A stretch of DNA of 50,279 nucleotides from positions 1-50,279 of the forward strand of contig PBVL01000033.1 of NCBI GenBank assembly GCA_002728675.1. Reading direction: 5' to 3'. A program made the translations under genes and the position numbers. Source of the DNA: Gammaproteobacteria bacterium. GTDB taxonomy: Bacteria; Pseudomonadota; Gammaproteobacteria; Pseudomonadales; Azotimanducaceae. Positions within the stretch are counted from its first letter, which is position 1; every line of letters begins with the position of its first letter. Below the pieces are notes generated by a model. It saw only the letters and a program-made list of their open reading frames with translations, did no database searches and had not been told where the DNA came from. Shown here piece by piece: positions 35,715-46,607 of the stretch.

Positions 35715-36124
35715 CGCAGGCCGATCCGCCCCCATTCGAGCGCCGCTCTCACGTAGGGGAATATGTTGTCCGGCAGCGCGTCGAGGTCGAACCAGCCCAG
35801 ATCGTCGCACTTGTCTGGCTCCTGGTTCCGTGGTTCGCCGACCCAGTATTTGGTTGTGAAGAAGAACGACAGTCGCTCGGCATCGCCCATCCGGTGCGTG
35901 ACATGGAAGAGCGTGAGGTCGTCAGGAACGATGATCAGCCCCGCCTCTTCATCGGCCTCCCTCGCCATCGCCTCACGGGCTGTCTCGTTGCCGTCAAAGT
36001 GCCCGGCGACAACCGAGTACTGACCGTCGGCGTAGCCCGTGTTGAAGCGCCGCAGGAGCAGTGTCTCGTTGCCCCGGAAGAGCACAAGGTGCGCTTCCGG
36101 GATCGCCTTGAATCGCTCGGTCAT
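35645..36124 (-). CDS. Nudix hydrolase
   Basis: 159 residues. A canonical Nudix box GX5EX7REXXEE is at 41-60 (Gly41, Glu47, Arg55-Glu56, Glu59-Glu60), following [20 protein letters not shown], a pattern seen in Nudix proteins near dihydroneopterin triphosphate or (d)NTP pyrophosphatases. The substrate is uncertain. It begins 6 bases after the acyl-CoA dehydrogenase stop, so the two are co-transcribed, and its 3' end overlaps the glycosyltransferase gene by 70 bases. Confidence 0.88.
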   Translation of the reverse strand: MTERFKAIPEAHLVLFRGNETLLLRRFNTGYADGQYSVVAGHFDGNETAREAMAREADEEAGLIIVPDDLTLFHVTHRMGDAERLSFFFTTKYWVGEPRNQEPDKCDDLGWFDLDALPDNIFPYVRAALEWGRIGLRYSEFGWDDPRAETASTSRSRYR

Positions 36125-36129
36125 GCGAT

Positions 36130-37284
36130 TCAGAACGAGCGCGGCATGTTCAGCACGTGCTCGCCGATGTACGACAGGATCAGGTTCGTCGAGATCGGCG
36201 CGATCTGATAAAGGCGGGTCTCCCGGAACTTGCGTTCAATGTGGTACTCCTTCGCGAACGCGAAGCCGCCGTGCGTCTGCATGCAGACGTCGCCCGCTTT
36301 CCACGACGCTTCGGAGGAGAGCATCTTCGCCATGTTCGCTTCGGCGCCGCAGGGCTCGCCCGCATCGAACATGCGCGCGGCCTTCTCGACCATGAGCCAC
36401 GCGGCCTCGACCTCGGTATAGCTTCTCGCGATCGGAAACTGGACGCCCTGGTTTTGGCCGATCGGACGCCCGAAGACCTCGCGGTCGGTTGCGTAGGCGC
36501 TGGCCTTGTCGATGAAGTAGCGTCCGTCGCCGACACACTCCGCGGCGATCAGCACGCGCTCGGCATTCATGCCGTCGAGGATCACCTTGAAGCCTTTGCC
36601 TTCTTCACCCAGCAGATTCTCGGCCGGGATATGCAGGTCGTCGAAAAAGAGTTCGCACGAGTGGTGGTTGATCATCGACTCGATGGGACGGATCTCGAGG
36701 CCGTTGCCCTGGGCCGCCTGCACATCGACGATGAAAGCAGACAGGCCGTCGGTCTTCTTGGCGACCTCTGCACGGTCGGTCGTGCGCGCGAGCAGGACCA
36801 TGAGGTCCGAATGCTCTATGCGGCTGATCCAGACTTTCTGGCCGTTGACGACGTAATTGTCGCCGTCCCGGCGTGCCATGGTCTTGAGGTTGGTCGTGTC
36901 CGTGCCGGTGGTGGGTTCGGTGACGCCAAAGCTCTGCAGGCGCAGCTCACCCGATGCAATCTTCGGCAGGTAGGCCTTCTTCTGTTCGTCGTTGCCGTGG
37001 CGCAGCACCGAGCCCATGACATACATCTGCGCGTGGCAGGCGCCCGCGTGTGCCCCTGCCCGACAGATCTCCTCCATGACGACCGCGGCTTCGTAAACGC
37101 CGAGCCCGGCGCCGCCGTACTCTTCGGGGATCAGCACGGTCAGGAATCCGGAGGTCGTGAGTTCCTTGACGAACTCGGTCGGATACCCGCGTTCCCTGTC
37201 CAGTTCCAGCCAGTAGTCCTCGCCATAGCGGTCGCACAGCTGACGTACGGACTTGCGAATTTCATCGATGTCGGTGGCGCTCAT
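36130..37284 (-). CDS. Acyl-CoA dehydrogenase family protein
   Basis: 384 residues from ATG 37284; a longer open frame upstream has no family likeness. FAD-binding signatures are [20 protein letters not shown] and [13 protein letters not shown]; the C-terminal [20 protein letters not shown] is the second family signature. The catalytic Glu position is not certain by eye. It introduces a double bond into an acyl-CoA thioester, passing electrons to ETF. The substrate is unknown. It is not next to the valine genes and pairs with a Nudix gene downstream. Confidence 0.9.
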   Translation of the reverse strand: MSATDIDEIRKSVRQLCDRYGEDYWLELDRERGYPTEFVKELTTSGFLTVLIPEEYGGAGLGVYEAAVVMEEICRAGAHAGACHAQMYVMGSVLRHGNDEQKKAYLPKIASGELRLQSFGVTEPTTGTDTTNLKTMARRDGDNYVVNGQKVWISRIEHSDLMVLLARTTDRAEVAKKTDGLSAFIVDVQAAQGNGLEIRPIESMINHHSCELFFDDLHIPAENLLGEEGKGFKVILDGMNAERVLIAAECVGDGRYFIDKASAYATDREVFGRPIGQNQGVQFPIARSYTEVEAAWLMVEKAARMFDAGEPCGAEANMAKMLSSEASWKAGDVCMQTHGGFAFAKEYHIERKFRETRLYQIAPISTNLILSYIGEHVLNMPRSF

Positions 37285-37578
37285 GTCGGGGCTCCCGGGA
37301 CCACAGATGGAAACGCGCTGCACGTTACCGCAGCGCCGGTGACCTGTCATGTCGGTGGGCTGTGTGGTGGTGACCTGAGAGGTCAATGTATGTGCTGCAG
37401 GCCGCCGACGGGGGATGTCCGCATGCGGATTCGTCGTGTGGATGAACTGCGCCGGGCACGCAGAGGGTTCGGAGCAGTGCCCGTTCCTCGGGTACACCCG
37501 CGTGGGCCGGGCAGAAATGTGCCTTAATGGGGGAATCGTTCGCCTGTGCGGACCAGAATCGTCAGCAAGGGGATCAGC

Positions 37579-38289
37579 ATGGCCAGCTTTCCACTACCGC
37601 TACGCCACGGTCCGGTCACCCGGTTCGCGGAAGGCGTGCACTGTGTGCGCGGCACCTTCCGGATGGGCCCCGGCATGATGATCGGGCGAACAATGACGGT
37701 TCTGACCTCGGACGACAGGCTTGTCGTCCTGAATGCGACGCGCATGGATGACGCGGGACAGGCTGAGTTCGAATCGCTCGGGCCGGTCGCGCATCTCGTC
37801 AAGCTCAGTGAATCCCACGGCATCGATGAGCCCTGGTACGAGGATTGCTACCAGCCGACGACATGGACGCTGCCGGACTCGAAGCCGGACGGCATCGCGC
37901 CCGGCAATCCCCTGACGGGAGAGGGTCCCGTTGCCGGAGGCGAAGTGATCGACTTCGGCGCGACCGATGGCTGGCGCGAAGCGGCGTATTGGGGCCCGCC
38001 GCGGGCGGTACGCTCGTGACCTGCGATGCGGTGCAGAATCAGGCGGATACGGAATTTGCCTCGTTCGGCGGCAAGCTGATGATGTCGGCCATGGGCTTCA
38101 AGGGAGGCGTCATCGTGCCGCCGATGTGGCGGCGCTTCCAGAAGCTGTCGGGCGATGCGCTGAGGCAAAAGCTGAGTCTGCCTCGCAGAACTGTCGTTCG
38201 AGAACCTTGTGACCGGCCACGGTCCCTGTGTGGTGGGCGGCGCGGATCAGCAGGTCCGTGCCGCGATCCGGAGCGTCACAGGCTCCTAG
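37579..38289 (+). pseudogene. Metallo-beta-lactamase-like (DUF4336-type) protein with two frameshifts
   Basis: ATG 37579 with AAGGGG upstream begins a frame with TRFAEGVHCVRGTFRMGPGM and LVKLSESHGIDEPWYEDCYQ that stops at 38019. Adding one G to GGGG at 37991-37994 joins it to GPAAGGTLVTCDAVQNQADT in the next frame. Around 38176-38190 a second change returns to the first frame for LSFENLVTGHGPCVVGGADQ, ending at TAG 38287. The repaired protein would be 236 residues. It lacks the HxHxDH metal motif, as in DUF4336. Two indels make it either decayed or poorly sequenced. The function is unknown. Confidence 0.7.
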
Positions 38290-38338
38290 GCCCGGGACGC
38301 TCCGGCAGCCGAGGACTGGGGGCGGAGCGACTGAAGTC

Positions 38339-38367
38339 GTGACGTGCCCGGGTCCCGCCGCTACAAT
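38339..38367 (+). promoter_or_regulatory. Promoter candidate for prfB-lysS-ung
   Basis: GTGACG at 38339-38344 and TACAAT at 38362-38367 are separated by 17 bases, matching sigma70 boxes at four and five positions. The start would be near 38374, about 40 bases before the prfB ATG. Confidence 0.45.
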
Positions 38368-38412
38368 GGCGCTCCTCCTGTTTCACCGTTTCGAGCCCTC
38401 ACGGAAGCCGTC

Positions 38413-39511
38413 ATGATCGAAGTCACCGCCTTTCTTGCCCGCATCAAGGATCTGAAAGAGCGCGTGGACGTGCTCCGGAGGTATCTTTGACTACGCTCAT
38501 TCGAAAGACCGCCTCGCAGAAGTAGAGCTCGAACTCGCGGACCCTTCCGTCTGGGAAGATGCCGAGCGCGCGCAGAAGCTCGGTCGCGAGCGGTCCTCCC
38601 TCGAACTCATCGTCAGGACGATCGAGACCCTCGATGCCGGTCTGGGTGACGCGGACGAGATGGTCGAGCTCGCTGCAGAGGAAGATGACGAAGAGTTGAT
38701 GGACGAGGTCACGGGCGAACTCGACCGGATGACCGCCGAGCTCGAAGTCCTCGAATTCCGGCGGATGTTCGCTGGCGAGATGGATCCCAACAACGCCTAC
38801 GTTGACATTCAGGCGGGCTCCGGCGGTACCGAGGCCCAGGACTGGGCTGAAATGCTGCTCCGGATGTATCTCAGGTGGGGTGAGAACAAAGGCTTCAAGA
38901 CCGAGCTGATGGAATGCTCACAGGGCGAGGTCGCCGGGGTCAAAGGGGCGACGATTCACTTCCAGGGTGACTACGCGTTTGGCTGGCTGCGTACCGAAAC
39001 AGGCGTGCATCGACTGGTAAGGAACTCGCCGTTCGATTCCGGCAACCGCCGCCACACCTCGTTTGCGTCCGTGTTCGTATCGCCGGAACTCGACGACGAC
39101 ATCGAGATTGACCTCGACATGAACGAAGTGCGTGTCGACACCTACCGCGCGAGCGGTGCCGGTGGGCAGCATGTCAACAAGACCGATTCGGCAATCCGCC
39201 TGACCCATGAACCGAGCGGGATCGTCGTGCAGTGCCAAAGCGAGCGCTCCCAGCACAAGAACAAGGACATGGCGATCAAGCAGCTGCGCGCGAAGCTCTA
39301 TGAGATGGAGGAGTTCAAACGTCGCGAGGAGCAGCAGCTCGTCGAAGACTCGAAGTCCGACATCGGCTGGGGCAGTCAGATCCGTTCCTACGTTCTCGAC
39401 TCGGCGCGCATCAAGGATCACCGCACGAACGTCGAGAACTCCAACACCGGCGGCGTGCTGGACGGCGACCTGGACGGATTCATCGAGGCAAGTCTCAAGG
39501 CAGGGCTGTAG
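38413..39511 (+). CDS. prfB: Peptide chain release factor 2, expressed by programmed +1 frameshift
   Basis: ATG 38413 reads 25 codons to TGA at 38488-38490; translation then skips T38488 and continues from GAC at 38489 to TAG 39511. The product is 365 residues, as in E. coli RF2. The codon-recognition SPF is in [10 protein letters not shown] and the catalytic GGQ in [14 protein letters not shown]2 ends translation at UGA and UAA. When RF2 is scarce, slow termination at the internal UGA favours the shift and raises synthesis. prfB is followed 3 bases later by lysS. Confidence 0.97.
38476..38491 (+). promoter_or_regulatory. prfB programmed frameshift site
   Basis: CGGAGGTATCTTTGAC contains an internal Shine-Dalgarno-like GGAGG, the slippery CTT codon and the UGA followed by C (a poor stop context), exactly the conserved RF2 autoregulatory arrangement. 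Confidence 0.95.
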
Positions 39512-39514
39512 ACA

Positions 39515-41035
<1,521 letters not shown>

Positions 41036-41041
41036 CACGGC

Positions 41042-41731
41042 ATGGCGGGCGGCGTGAACCTCGAACCCAGCTGGCTCGCGCAGGTCGGGGGCGAGTTCGG
41101 GCAGCCGTACATGCAGGAACTTCGGGCATTTCTGGCGGCCGAACGCGAGTCGGGCAAAGTCGTGTATCCACGCGCCAGCCTCTGGTTCAACGCACTTGAT
41201 TCGACGCCTTTTGACGCAGTGAAGGTGGTCATCCTGGGACAGGATCCCTACCACGGACCGGGTCAGGCGCATGGACTGTGTTTTTCTGTGCCGCGCGGTG
41301 TGAAGCCGCCGCCTTCGCTGCTGAACATCTTTCGCGAGATCAAGGAGGACCTGGCGCTGCCGGGTACACCGTTCTCACACGGATGCCTCGAACACTGGGC
41401 GCGGCAGGGGGTGTTGCTCCTCAACAGCGTGCTGACGGTTGAGCGCAGTCGCGCGGCGTCGCATCAGGGCAAAGGCTGGGAGACGTTCACCGATCTGATC
41501 GTGCGACGGCTGTCAGAGCAACGCTCGGGCATCGTCTTCATGCTCTGGGGAGCGTATGCACAGAAAAAGGGTTCGGTGATCGATGCGTCGAAACACCTGG
41601 TACTCAAAGCCCGGCACCCTTCACCGCTTTCAGCGCATGGCGGGTTCTTCGGGTGCAAACACTTCTCGCAATGCAACGCCTGGCTCGAAGCCCGGGGTGA
41701 GTCGGGCATCGAGTGGGAGCGCCTCGACTAA
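41042..41731 (+). CDS. ung: Uracil-DNA glycosylase
   Basis: 229 residues. The water-activating loop GQDPYH is at 66-71 (Asp68 catalytic) and the minor-groove loop is [14 protein letters not shown]; the uracil-binding LLLNSVLTV strand is present. It removes uracil from DNA to start base excision repair. It begins 6 bases after lysS and is probably the last gene of the prfB transcript. Confidence 0.97.
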   Translation: MAGGVNLEPSWLAQVGGEFGQPYMQELRAFLAAERESGKVVYPRASLWFNALDSTPFDAVKVVILGQDPYHGPGQAHGLCFSVPRGVKPPPSLLNIFREIKEDLALPGTPFSHGCLEHWARQGVLLLNSVLTVERSRAASHQGKGWETFTDLIVRRLSEQRSGIVFMLWGAYAQKKGSVIDASKHLVLKARHPSPLSAHGGFFGCKHFSQCNAWLEARGESGIEWERLD

Positions 41732-41892
41732 ATGGTTAGCGGCTCTTACAGCAGGGCTGTGTCGCCAGGAATTTGCACTCGGGGGTAAAGATTCCCGACC
41801 GACGGGTACGCCAAACCTGCTGCTGGGGCCTCTGTGGTACGCTCCCGGCCCGCAAAACCAGCATGGTTCAGGCACGTAAGGAGCTAACACCC

Positions 41893-43386
41893 ATGGCAGA
41901 CAACCTTCCGGTATACATCGACGGCGGATTCCGTCAGAGCGCCTCGACCGAGTCCATTCCCGTCACGAATCCGGCAACCCAGGGCGTGCTCGTCCATGCC
42001 CCCCAGACGACCATGGCCGAGATCGATCAGGCGGTGGCGGCGGCCAAGGCTGCGTTCGCGGAATGGCGGCAGGTCCCCGCCCCGGAGCGTGCGCGACTGT
42101 TGATGCTCTATCAGGCGAAGCTGAAGGAAGAGCAGGACGCGATTGCCGAAATCATCTGCCAGGAAACGGGCAAGGTGTTTGCCGACGCGCAGGGTGACGT
42201 CTGGCGCGGGATCGAGGTTGTCGAGCAGGCCTGCAACATCCCCTCGCTCATGATGGGCGAGACGGCTGAGAACGTGGCGCGCGGGATCGACACCTACAGC
42301 TACATTCAGCCACTGGGCGTCTGCGTTGGGATCACGCCGTTCAACTTTCCCGCGATGATTCCGCTCTGGATGTTCCCGCTGGCCATCGCGGCGGGCAATA
42401 CGTTCATCCTGAAGCCGTCCGAGCAGGATCCGATGACGCCCAACCGACTTGTGGAACTCTTCTACGAGTGCGGCTTCCCGAAGGACATCCTGCAGATCGT
42501 GCATGGCGGCAAAGATCAGGTGAATGCGCTGATCGAACACAAAGACACCAAAGCGATCTCGTTCGTCGGCTCAGTCCCCGTCGGCCAGCATGTCTACCGC
42601 CTGGGCACCCAGAACCTGAAGCGCGTGCAGTGCATGGCGGGTGCCAAGAACCACCTAGTGATCATGCCGGACGCGGACAAGGATCAGGTCATCAGCGGCC
42701 TCGTCGGCGCCTCCTGCGGCGCGGCGGGTCAGCGGTGCATGGCAATCAGCGCAGCTGTCTTCGTGGGCGAGGCACAGGCCTGGATTCCCGATGTGGCGGA
42801 AGCGATGTCCGCGGTTCACCCCGGCGCCTGGAATCAGGACGGCGCGGGCTACGGACCGCAGATTTCGGTGGCCGCGACGCAACGCATCAAGTCCTACATC
42901 GCCAAGGGCAAAGAGGAAGGGGCAACCTGTGTCCTCGACGGCTCCGAGGCGACGGTCGAAGGGTTCCCGGACGGCAACTGGGTGGGCCCCACCCTGTTCT
43001 CGGACGTGACACCCGAGATGTCCATCTACACAGACGAGATTTTCGGTCCGGTGCTCGTCGGCCTGAATGTCGACACCCTCGACGACGCGCTGGACCTCAT
43101 CAACGACTGTCCCTTTGGCAACGGCGTCTCGATCTTCACGTCGAGCGGCGGGGCGGCGCGCAAATTCCAGCTCGAAGTCGAGGTGGGTCAGGTTGGCGTC
43201 AACATTCCCATTCCAGTGCCGCTGCCGTTCTTCTCGTTCACGGGCTGGAAGGACTCGTTCTACGGCGACCAGCATGCGTACGGTAAACAGGCGGTTCGTT
43301 TCTACACGGAAACGAAAACGATCACGTCCCGCTGGTTCTCGTCCGAGCCCGCCACGGGGCCGAACATGACCATCGCGCTCAAGTAG
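41893..43386 (+). CDS. mmsA: Methylmalonate-semialdehyde dehydrogenase (CoA-acylating)
   Basis: 497 residues from ATG 41893, with AAGGAG nine bases upstream; 40 codons of open frame before it are not conserved. Aldehyde-dehydrogenase features: NAD-binding [15 protein letters not shown], catalytic Cys in [17 protein letters not shown], and the Glu/Phe region [10 protein letters not shown]. MmsA oxidises methylmalonate semialdehyde to propionyl-CoA, the last step of valine breakdown. The following three genes are closely spaced and belong to the same pathway. Confidence 0.95.
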   Translation: MADNLPVYIDGGFRQSASTESIPVTNPATQGVLVHAPQTTMAEIDQAVAAAKAAFAEWRQVPAPERARLLMLYQAKLKEEQDAIAEIICQETGKVFADAQGDVWRGIEVVEQACNIPSLMMGETAENVARGIDTYSYIQPLGVCVGITPFNFPAMIPLWMFPLAIAAGNTFILKPSEQDPMTPNRLVELFYECGFPKDILQIVHGGKDQVNALIEHKDTKAISFVGSVPVGQHVYRLGTQNLKRVQCMAGAKNHLVIMPDADKDQVISGLVGASCGAAGQRCMAISAAVFVGEAQAWIPDVAEAMSAVHPGAWNQDGAGYGPQISVAATQRIKSYIAKGKEEGATCVLDGSEATVEGFPDGNWVGPTLFSDVTPEMSIYTDEIFGPVLVGLNVDTLDDALDLINDCPFGNGVSIFTSSGGAARKFQLEVEVGQVGVNIPIPVPLPFFSFTGWKDSFYGDQHAYGKQAVRFYTETKTITSRWFSSEPATGPNMTIALK

Positions 43387-43400
43387 GCAGAACGCGGGCT

Positions 43401-44561
43401 GTGGACTTCGCGCTGAGCGAGGACCAGGTTGCCTTTCGGGACGCCGCGCGGACGTTCGCTGATGCGGAATTCGCGCCTCACGCGGCCACCTGGGACAAGG
43501 ACAAGACGTTCCCCCGCGCGACCATCGCGCGCGCGGGCGAACTCGGTTTCTGTGGCCTGTACACGCCCGAAGCGCTGGGCGGCATGGGCCTGCCGCGCCT
43601 CGACTCGGCCATTGTGCTGGAGGCGCTGGCGGGAGGCTGCACGAGCACGACGGCGTTCATCTCCATCCACAACATGGCCACGTGGATGGTGGCGGAGTTC
43701 GGGGCTGCGGACGTATTCGCGCCGCTCGTGGCGGAACTCGCGGCAGGGCGTGCGCTCGCCTCTTATTGCCTGACCGAGCCCGGCGCCGGATCGGACGCGG
43801 GCTCACTCGTGACCCGCGCCGAGCGCGACGGCGACAGTTATGTGATCAACGGCGGCAAGACCTTCATCTCCGGCGCCGGTGCAACCGATGTGCTGGTGCT
43901 CATGGCACGTACAGCCGCGACCGGCAACAAGGGCATCAGCACGTTTGTCGTGCCGGCGGATGCCGACGGCATCAGCTATGGGGGCAACCTCGAGAAGCTC
44001 GGGTGGCACTCCCAGCCGACGCGCGAGGTACGCTTCGACGACGTAAGCGTTGACGCGACCCGGCGCCTCGGCGACGAGGGTGACGGCTTCCGGATCGCGA
44101 TGCGCGGACTCGACGGCGGGCGGATCAACATCGCTGCCTGCTCCGTCGGCACGGCAGACGCCGCAATCGAGGCAGCGCGCACGCACATGGGCGAGCGCCG
44201 TCAGTTTGGCCAGGCGCTGGCGGAGTTTCAGGCACTTCAGTTCAAGCTGGCGGACATGGTGACGAATCTGACCGCGTCCCGGCAGATGGTGCACCTTGCC
44301 GCGTCGATGCTGGATGCGGGTGACCCGGACGCCGCGACCTACTGTGCGATGGCCAAACGGTTTGCCACGGACGCCTGTTTCGACATCTGCAACCATGCAC
44401 TGCAGTTGCACGGTGGCTATGGCTACATGGAGGAATACCCGCTCGAACGGTTTGTGCGCGATACACGTGTGCACCAGATCCTCGAAGGGACGAATGAAAT
44501 CATGCGCCTCATCATTGCCCGGCGGCTGCTGGCTGATGGTGCCCGGCGCCTCGGAGGCTGA
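43401..44561 (+). CDS. Acyl-CoA dehydrogenase, probably isobutyryl-CoA dehydrogenase
   Basis: 386 residues from GTG 43401, 14 bases after mmsA. FAD signatures ASYCLTEPGAGSDAGSLVTR and QLHGGYGYMEEYPLERFVRD are clear, and the likely catalytic Glu is in ILEGTNEIMR. It should convert isobutyryl-CoA to methacrylyl-CoA, the first dedicated step after the branched-chain dehydrogenase. The assignment to valine rather than another acyl-CoA rests on its place between mmsA and the hydratase. Electrons go to ETF. Confidence 0.9.
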   Translation: MDFALSEDQVAFRDAARTFADAEFAPHAATWDKDKTFPRATIARAGELGFCGLYTPEALGGMGLPRLDSAIVLEALAGGCTSTTAFISIHNMATWMVAEFGAADVFAPLVAELAAGRALASYCLTEPGAGSDAGSLVTRAERDGDSYVINGGKTFISGAGATDVLVLMARTAATGNKGISTFVVPADADGISYGGNLEKLGWHSQPTREVRFDDVSVDATRRLGDEGDGFRIAMRGLDGGRINIAACSVGTADAAIEAARTHMGERRQFGQALAEFQALQFKLADMVTNLTASRQMVHLAASMLDAGDPDAATYCAMAKRFATDACFDICNHALQLHGGYGYMEEYPLERFVRDTRVHQILEGTNEIMRLIIARRLLADGARRLGG

Positions 44562-44562
44562 C

Positions 44563-45339
44563 ATGACAGACAAGCTGCGTAGCGAGATCCGGGGCCATAC
44601 GGCTCTCGTGACAATCGACAACCCGCCTGCGAACACCTGGGATGCGGACAACCTGAGTGCACTCGAGGAACTGATCGCGAGCCTCAACGCGAATCGAGAG
44701 GTCTACAGCCTCGTCATGACCGGGCAAGGCGAGAAGTTCTTCTCCGCGGGGGCCGACCTGAACCTCTTTGCCGACGGCGACAAGAGCAACGCGAGCGAAA
44801 TGGCGGAGCGGTTCGGCCGCGCGTTCGAGACCCTCGCGCAGTTTCGCGGCGTTTCGGTAGCGGCGATCAACGGTTACGCGATGGGTGGGGGGCTCGAGTG
44901 TGCGCTGGCGTGCGACGTACGCATCGCGGAGGCGCAGGCGCAGATGGCACTACCCGAGGCTTCCGTCGGGTTGCTGCCTTGCGGTGGCGGTACGCAGAAC
45001 CTTGCCTGGACGGTTGGCGAAGGCTGGGCCAAGCGGATGATTCTCATGGGTGAGCGACTGGATGCCGAGACCGCCGCGCGCATTGGTTTGATCGAGGAGG
45101 TTGTCGAGCAGGGCACGGCGGTCGAGAAGGCGCTCGCCCTCGCGGATCAGGTGGGCAATCAGAGTCCGTCGTCGGTCGCGGCCTGCAAGGGGCTGATCCA
45201 GGCGGCGCGGTCCGGGAACATGGCGGACGCCTACCGGATCGAGCGGCGGTCGTTTGTCGGGCTGTTCGATACGGCCGATCAGGCGGAAGGCGTGAACGCG
45301 TTCCTCGAGAAGCGCAAGCCCGACTGGAAGAATGCCTGA
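44563..45339 (+). CDS. Enoyl-CoA hydratase
   Basis: 258 residues from ATG 44563, one base after the dehydrogenase stop. Crotonase-fold oxyanion hole residues are in FFSAGADLNLF and AINGYAMGGGLECALACDVR; LPEASVGLLPCGGGTQNLAW follows. By context it hydrates methacrylyl-CoA to 3-hydroxyisobutyryl-CoA. The next gene is coupled, its ATG lying 28 bases downstream. Confidence 0.92.
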   Translation: MTDKLRSEIRGHTALVTIDNPPANTWDADNLSALEELIASLNANREVYSLVMTGQGEKFFSAGADLNLFADGDKSNASEMAERFGRAFETLAQFRGVSVAAINGYAMGGGLECALACDVRIAEAQAQMALPEASVGLLPCGGGTQNLAWTVGEGWAKRMILMGERLDAETAARIGLIEEVVEQGTAVEKALALADQVGNQSPSSVAACKGLIQAARSGNMADAYRIERRSFVGLFDTADQAEGVNAFLEKRKPDWKNA

Positions 45340-45367
45340 CCACTCAAGGCCTCGAAAGGACACCACG

Positions 45368-46495
45368 ATGAGCGACGCCCCGGTTCGTTTTGAGACCCTG
45401 CCAACCGCGAGCAGCCATGCAATTGGTGTGATCACGCTCGACGTCCCGGCGACCCTCAACAGTCTCAGCCTCGAGATGATCGATCTGCTCGCCGAGCGTC
45501 TCCGTGCGTGGCGGGACGATGCCTCGATTGCCGCGGTATTCGTGCAGGGGGCGGGCGATCGAGCATTCTGTGCCGGGGGAGACATCCAGGCGTTGTACCG
45601 GTCCATGCGTGAGGCGCCAACGGGCCCCAACGAGTACGCAATGGCGTTCTTTTCCCGCGAATATCGCCTCAACTACATGATTCACACCTATCCGAAGCCC
45701 ATGCTCGCCTGGGGGCACGGCATCGTGATGGGTGGTGGGCTCGGCATTCTTGGCGCCTGCAGCCATCGGGTGGGTACCGAGACGACCCGGATCGCGCTGC
45801 CCGAGATCACGATCGGGCTCTTTCCGGACGCTGGCGCGACGGTCTATCTCGCCAGGATGGAAAGCACGCTCGCCCATTACATGGCCTTGACCGGAACGCA
45901 GCTCAACGCCGCTGACTCCGTACGCGCGCACCTGATCGATCACCTCGTGCCGAACGACGCGCGTGAGGGGGCACTCGAAGCGATGGAAGCGACCGTCTGG
46001 ACGGGGAATGCGGACGACGCGTCGCTGCTGACCCAGATCCTCATGAGCCTCGAGGACAGCAGCGGGTTTCCGCCAGGGAAACTGGCTGCGCAATGGCCGA
46101 CGCTCGAAGCGGTGTTCGGAGCGAGTGCGGGCGAACGCGCCGCGCTGGCGGAGGTCGTCTCGCGCATCGCGCTCGTTGACGACGAGCACGCGTGGCTGGC
46201 GAAGGCGGGCGACGCACTCACCGGCGGGTGTCCGGTGACGGCGCACCTCATCATGGAGCAGATCGAGCGCGCCCGAACACTGTCCATCGCCGACATGTTC
46301 AGGCAGGAGTTGTGCCTTGCCATGCAGTGCGCGACGCATCCCGATTTTGCCGAGGGAGTCCGCGCCCTGCTCATCGACAAGGACCGGCAACCGAAGTGGG
46401 TGTACCCGACAATTGCCGATGTGCCCCGTGAGTACGTGCTCGCGCACTTCGAAGGCCCGTGGGATGGCGAGCACCCGCTCGCCGACCTTGGCTGA
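45368..46495 (+). CDS. 3-hydroxyisobutyryl-CoA hydrolase
   Basis: 375 residues from ATG 45368, well beyond the roughly 260 of a hydratase, as typical of HIBCH. The crotonase motif reads AFCAGGDIQALYRSM and GIVMGGGLGILGACSHRVGT, and EITIGLFPDAGATVYLARM is diagnostic; the C-terminal half carries the extra helices. It releases 3-hydroxyisobutyrate from CoA, preventing build-up of reactive methacrylyl-CoA. It ends the plus-strand valine cluster. Confidence 0.93.
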   Translation: MSDAPVRFETLPTASSHAIGVITLDVPATLNSLSLEMIDLLAERLRAWRDDASIAAVFVQGAGDRAFCAGGDIQALYRSMREAPTGPNEYAMAFFSREYRLNYMIHTYPKPMLAWGHGIVMGGGLGILGACSHRVGTETTRIALPEITIGLFPDAGATVYLARMESTLAHYMALTGTQLNAADSVRAHLIDHLVPNDAREGALEAMEATVWTGNADDASLLTQILMSLEDSSGFPPGKLAAQWPTLEAVFGASAGERAALAEVVSRIALVDDEHAWLAKAGDALTGGCPVTAHLIMEQIERARTLSIADMFRQELCLAMQCATHPDFAEGVRALLIDKDRQPKWVYPTIADVPREYVLAHFEGPWDGEHPLADLG

Positions 46496-46582
46496 TCCGC
46501 ACGCGTCCAGACGCGAGACCTGAATCCGGCACGCTGGCGCCGGAGCACAGACTCAGGCCGGCGCGTCGTTGAACATCCAACT

Positions 46583-46599
46583 CGGCGCTGTCAGCGCCG
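46583..46599. terminator. Hairpin between convergent genes
   Basis: CGGCGCT and AGCGCCG form a perfect 7-bp stem with a GTC loop between the hydrolase and the opposed thiamine-diphosphate enzyme; it can serve both directions. Confidence 0.45.
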
Positions 46600-46607
46600 G
46601 TGTGTTG

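Noticed and set aside
36157-37527. Long open frame opposite the acyl-CoA dehydrogenase, and similar long antisense frames elsewhere (30071-31669, 6855-8204)
   Set aside because: They mirror strong coding genes on the other strand and have Arg/His/Val-rich composition without motifs.
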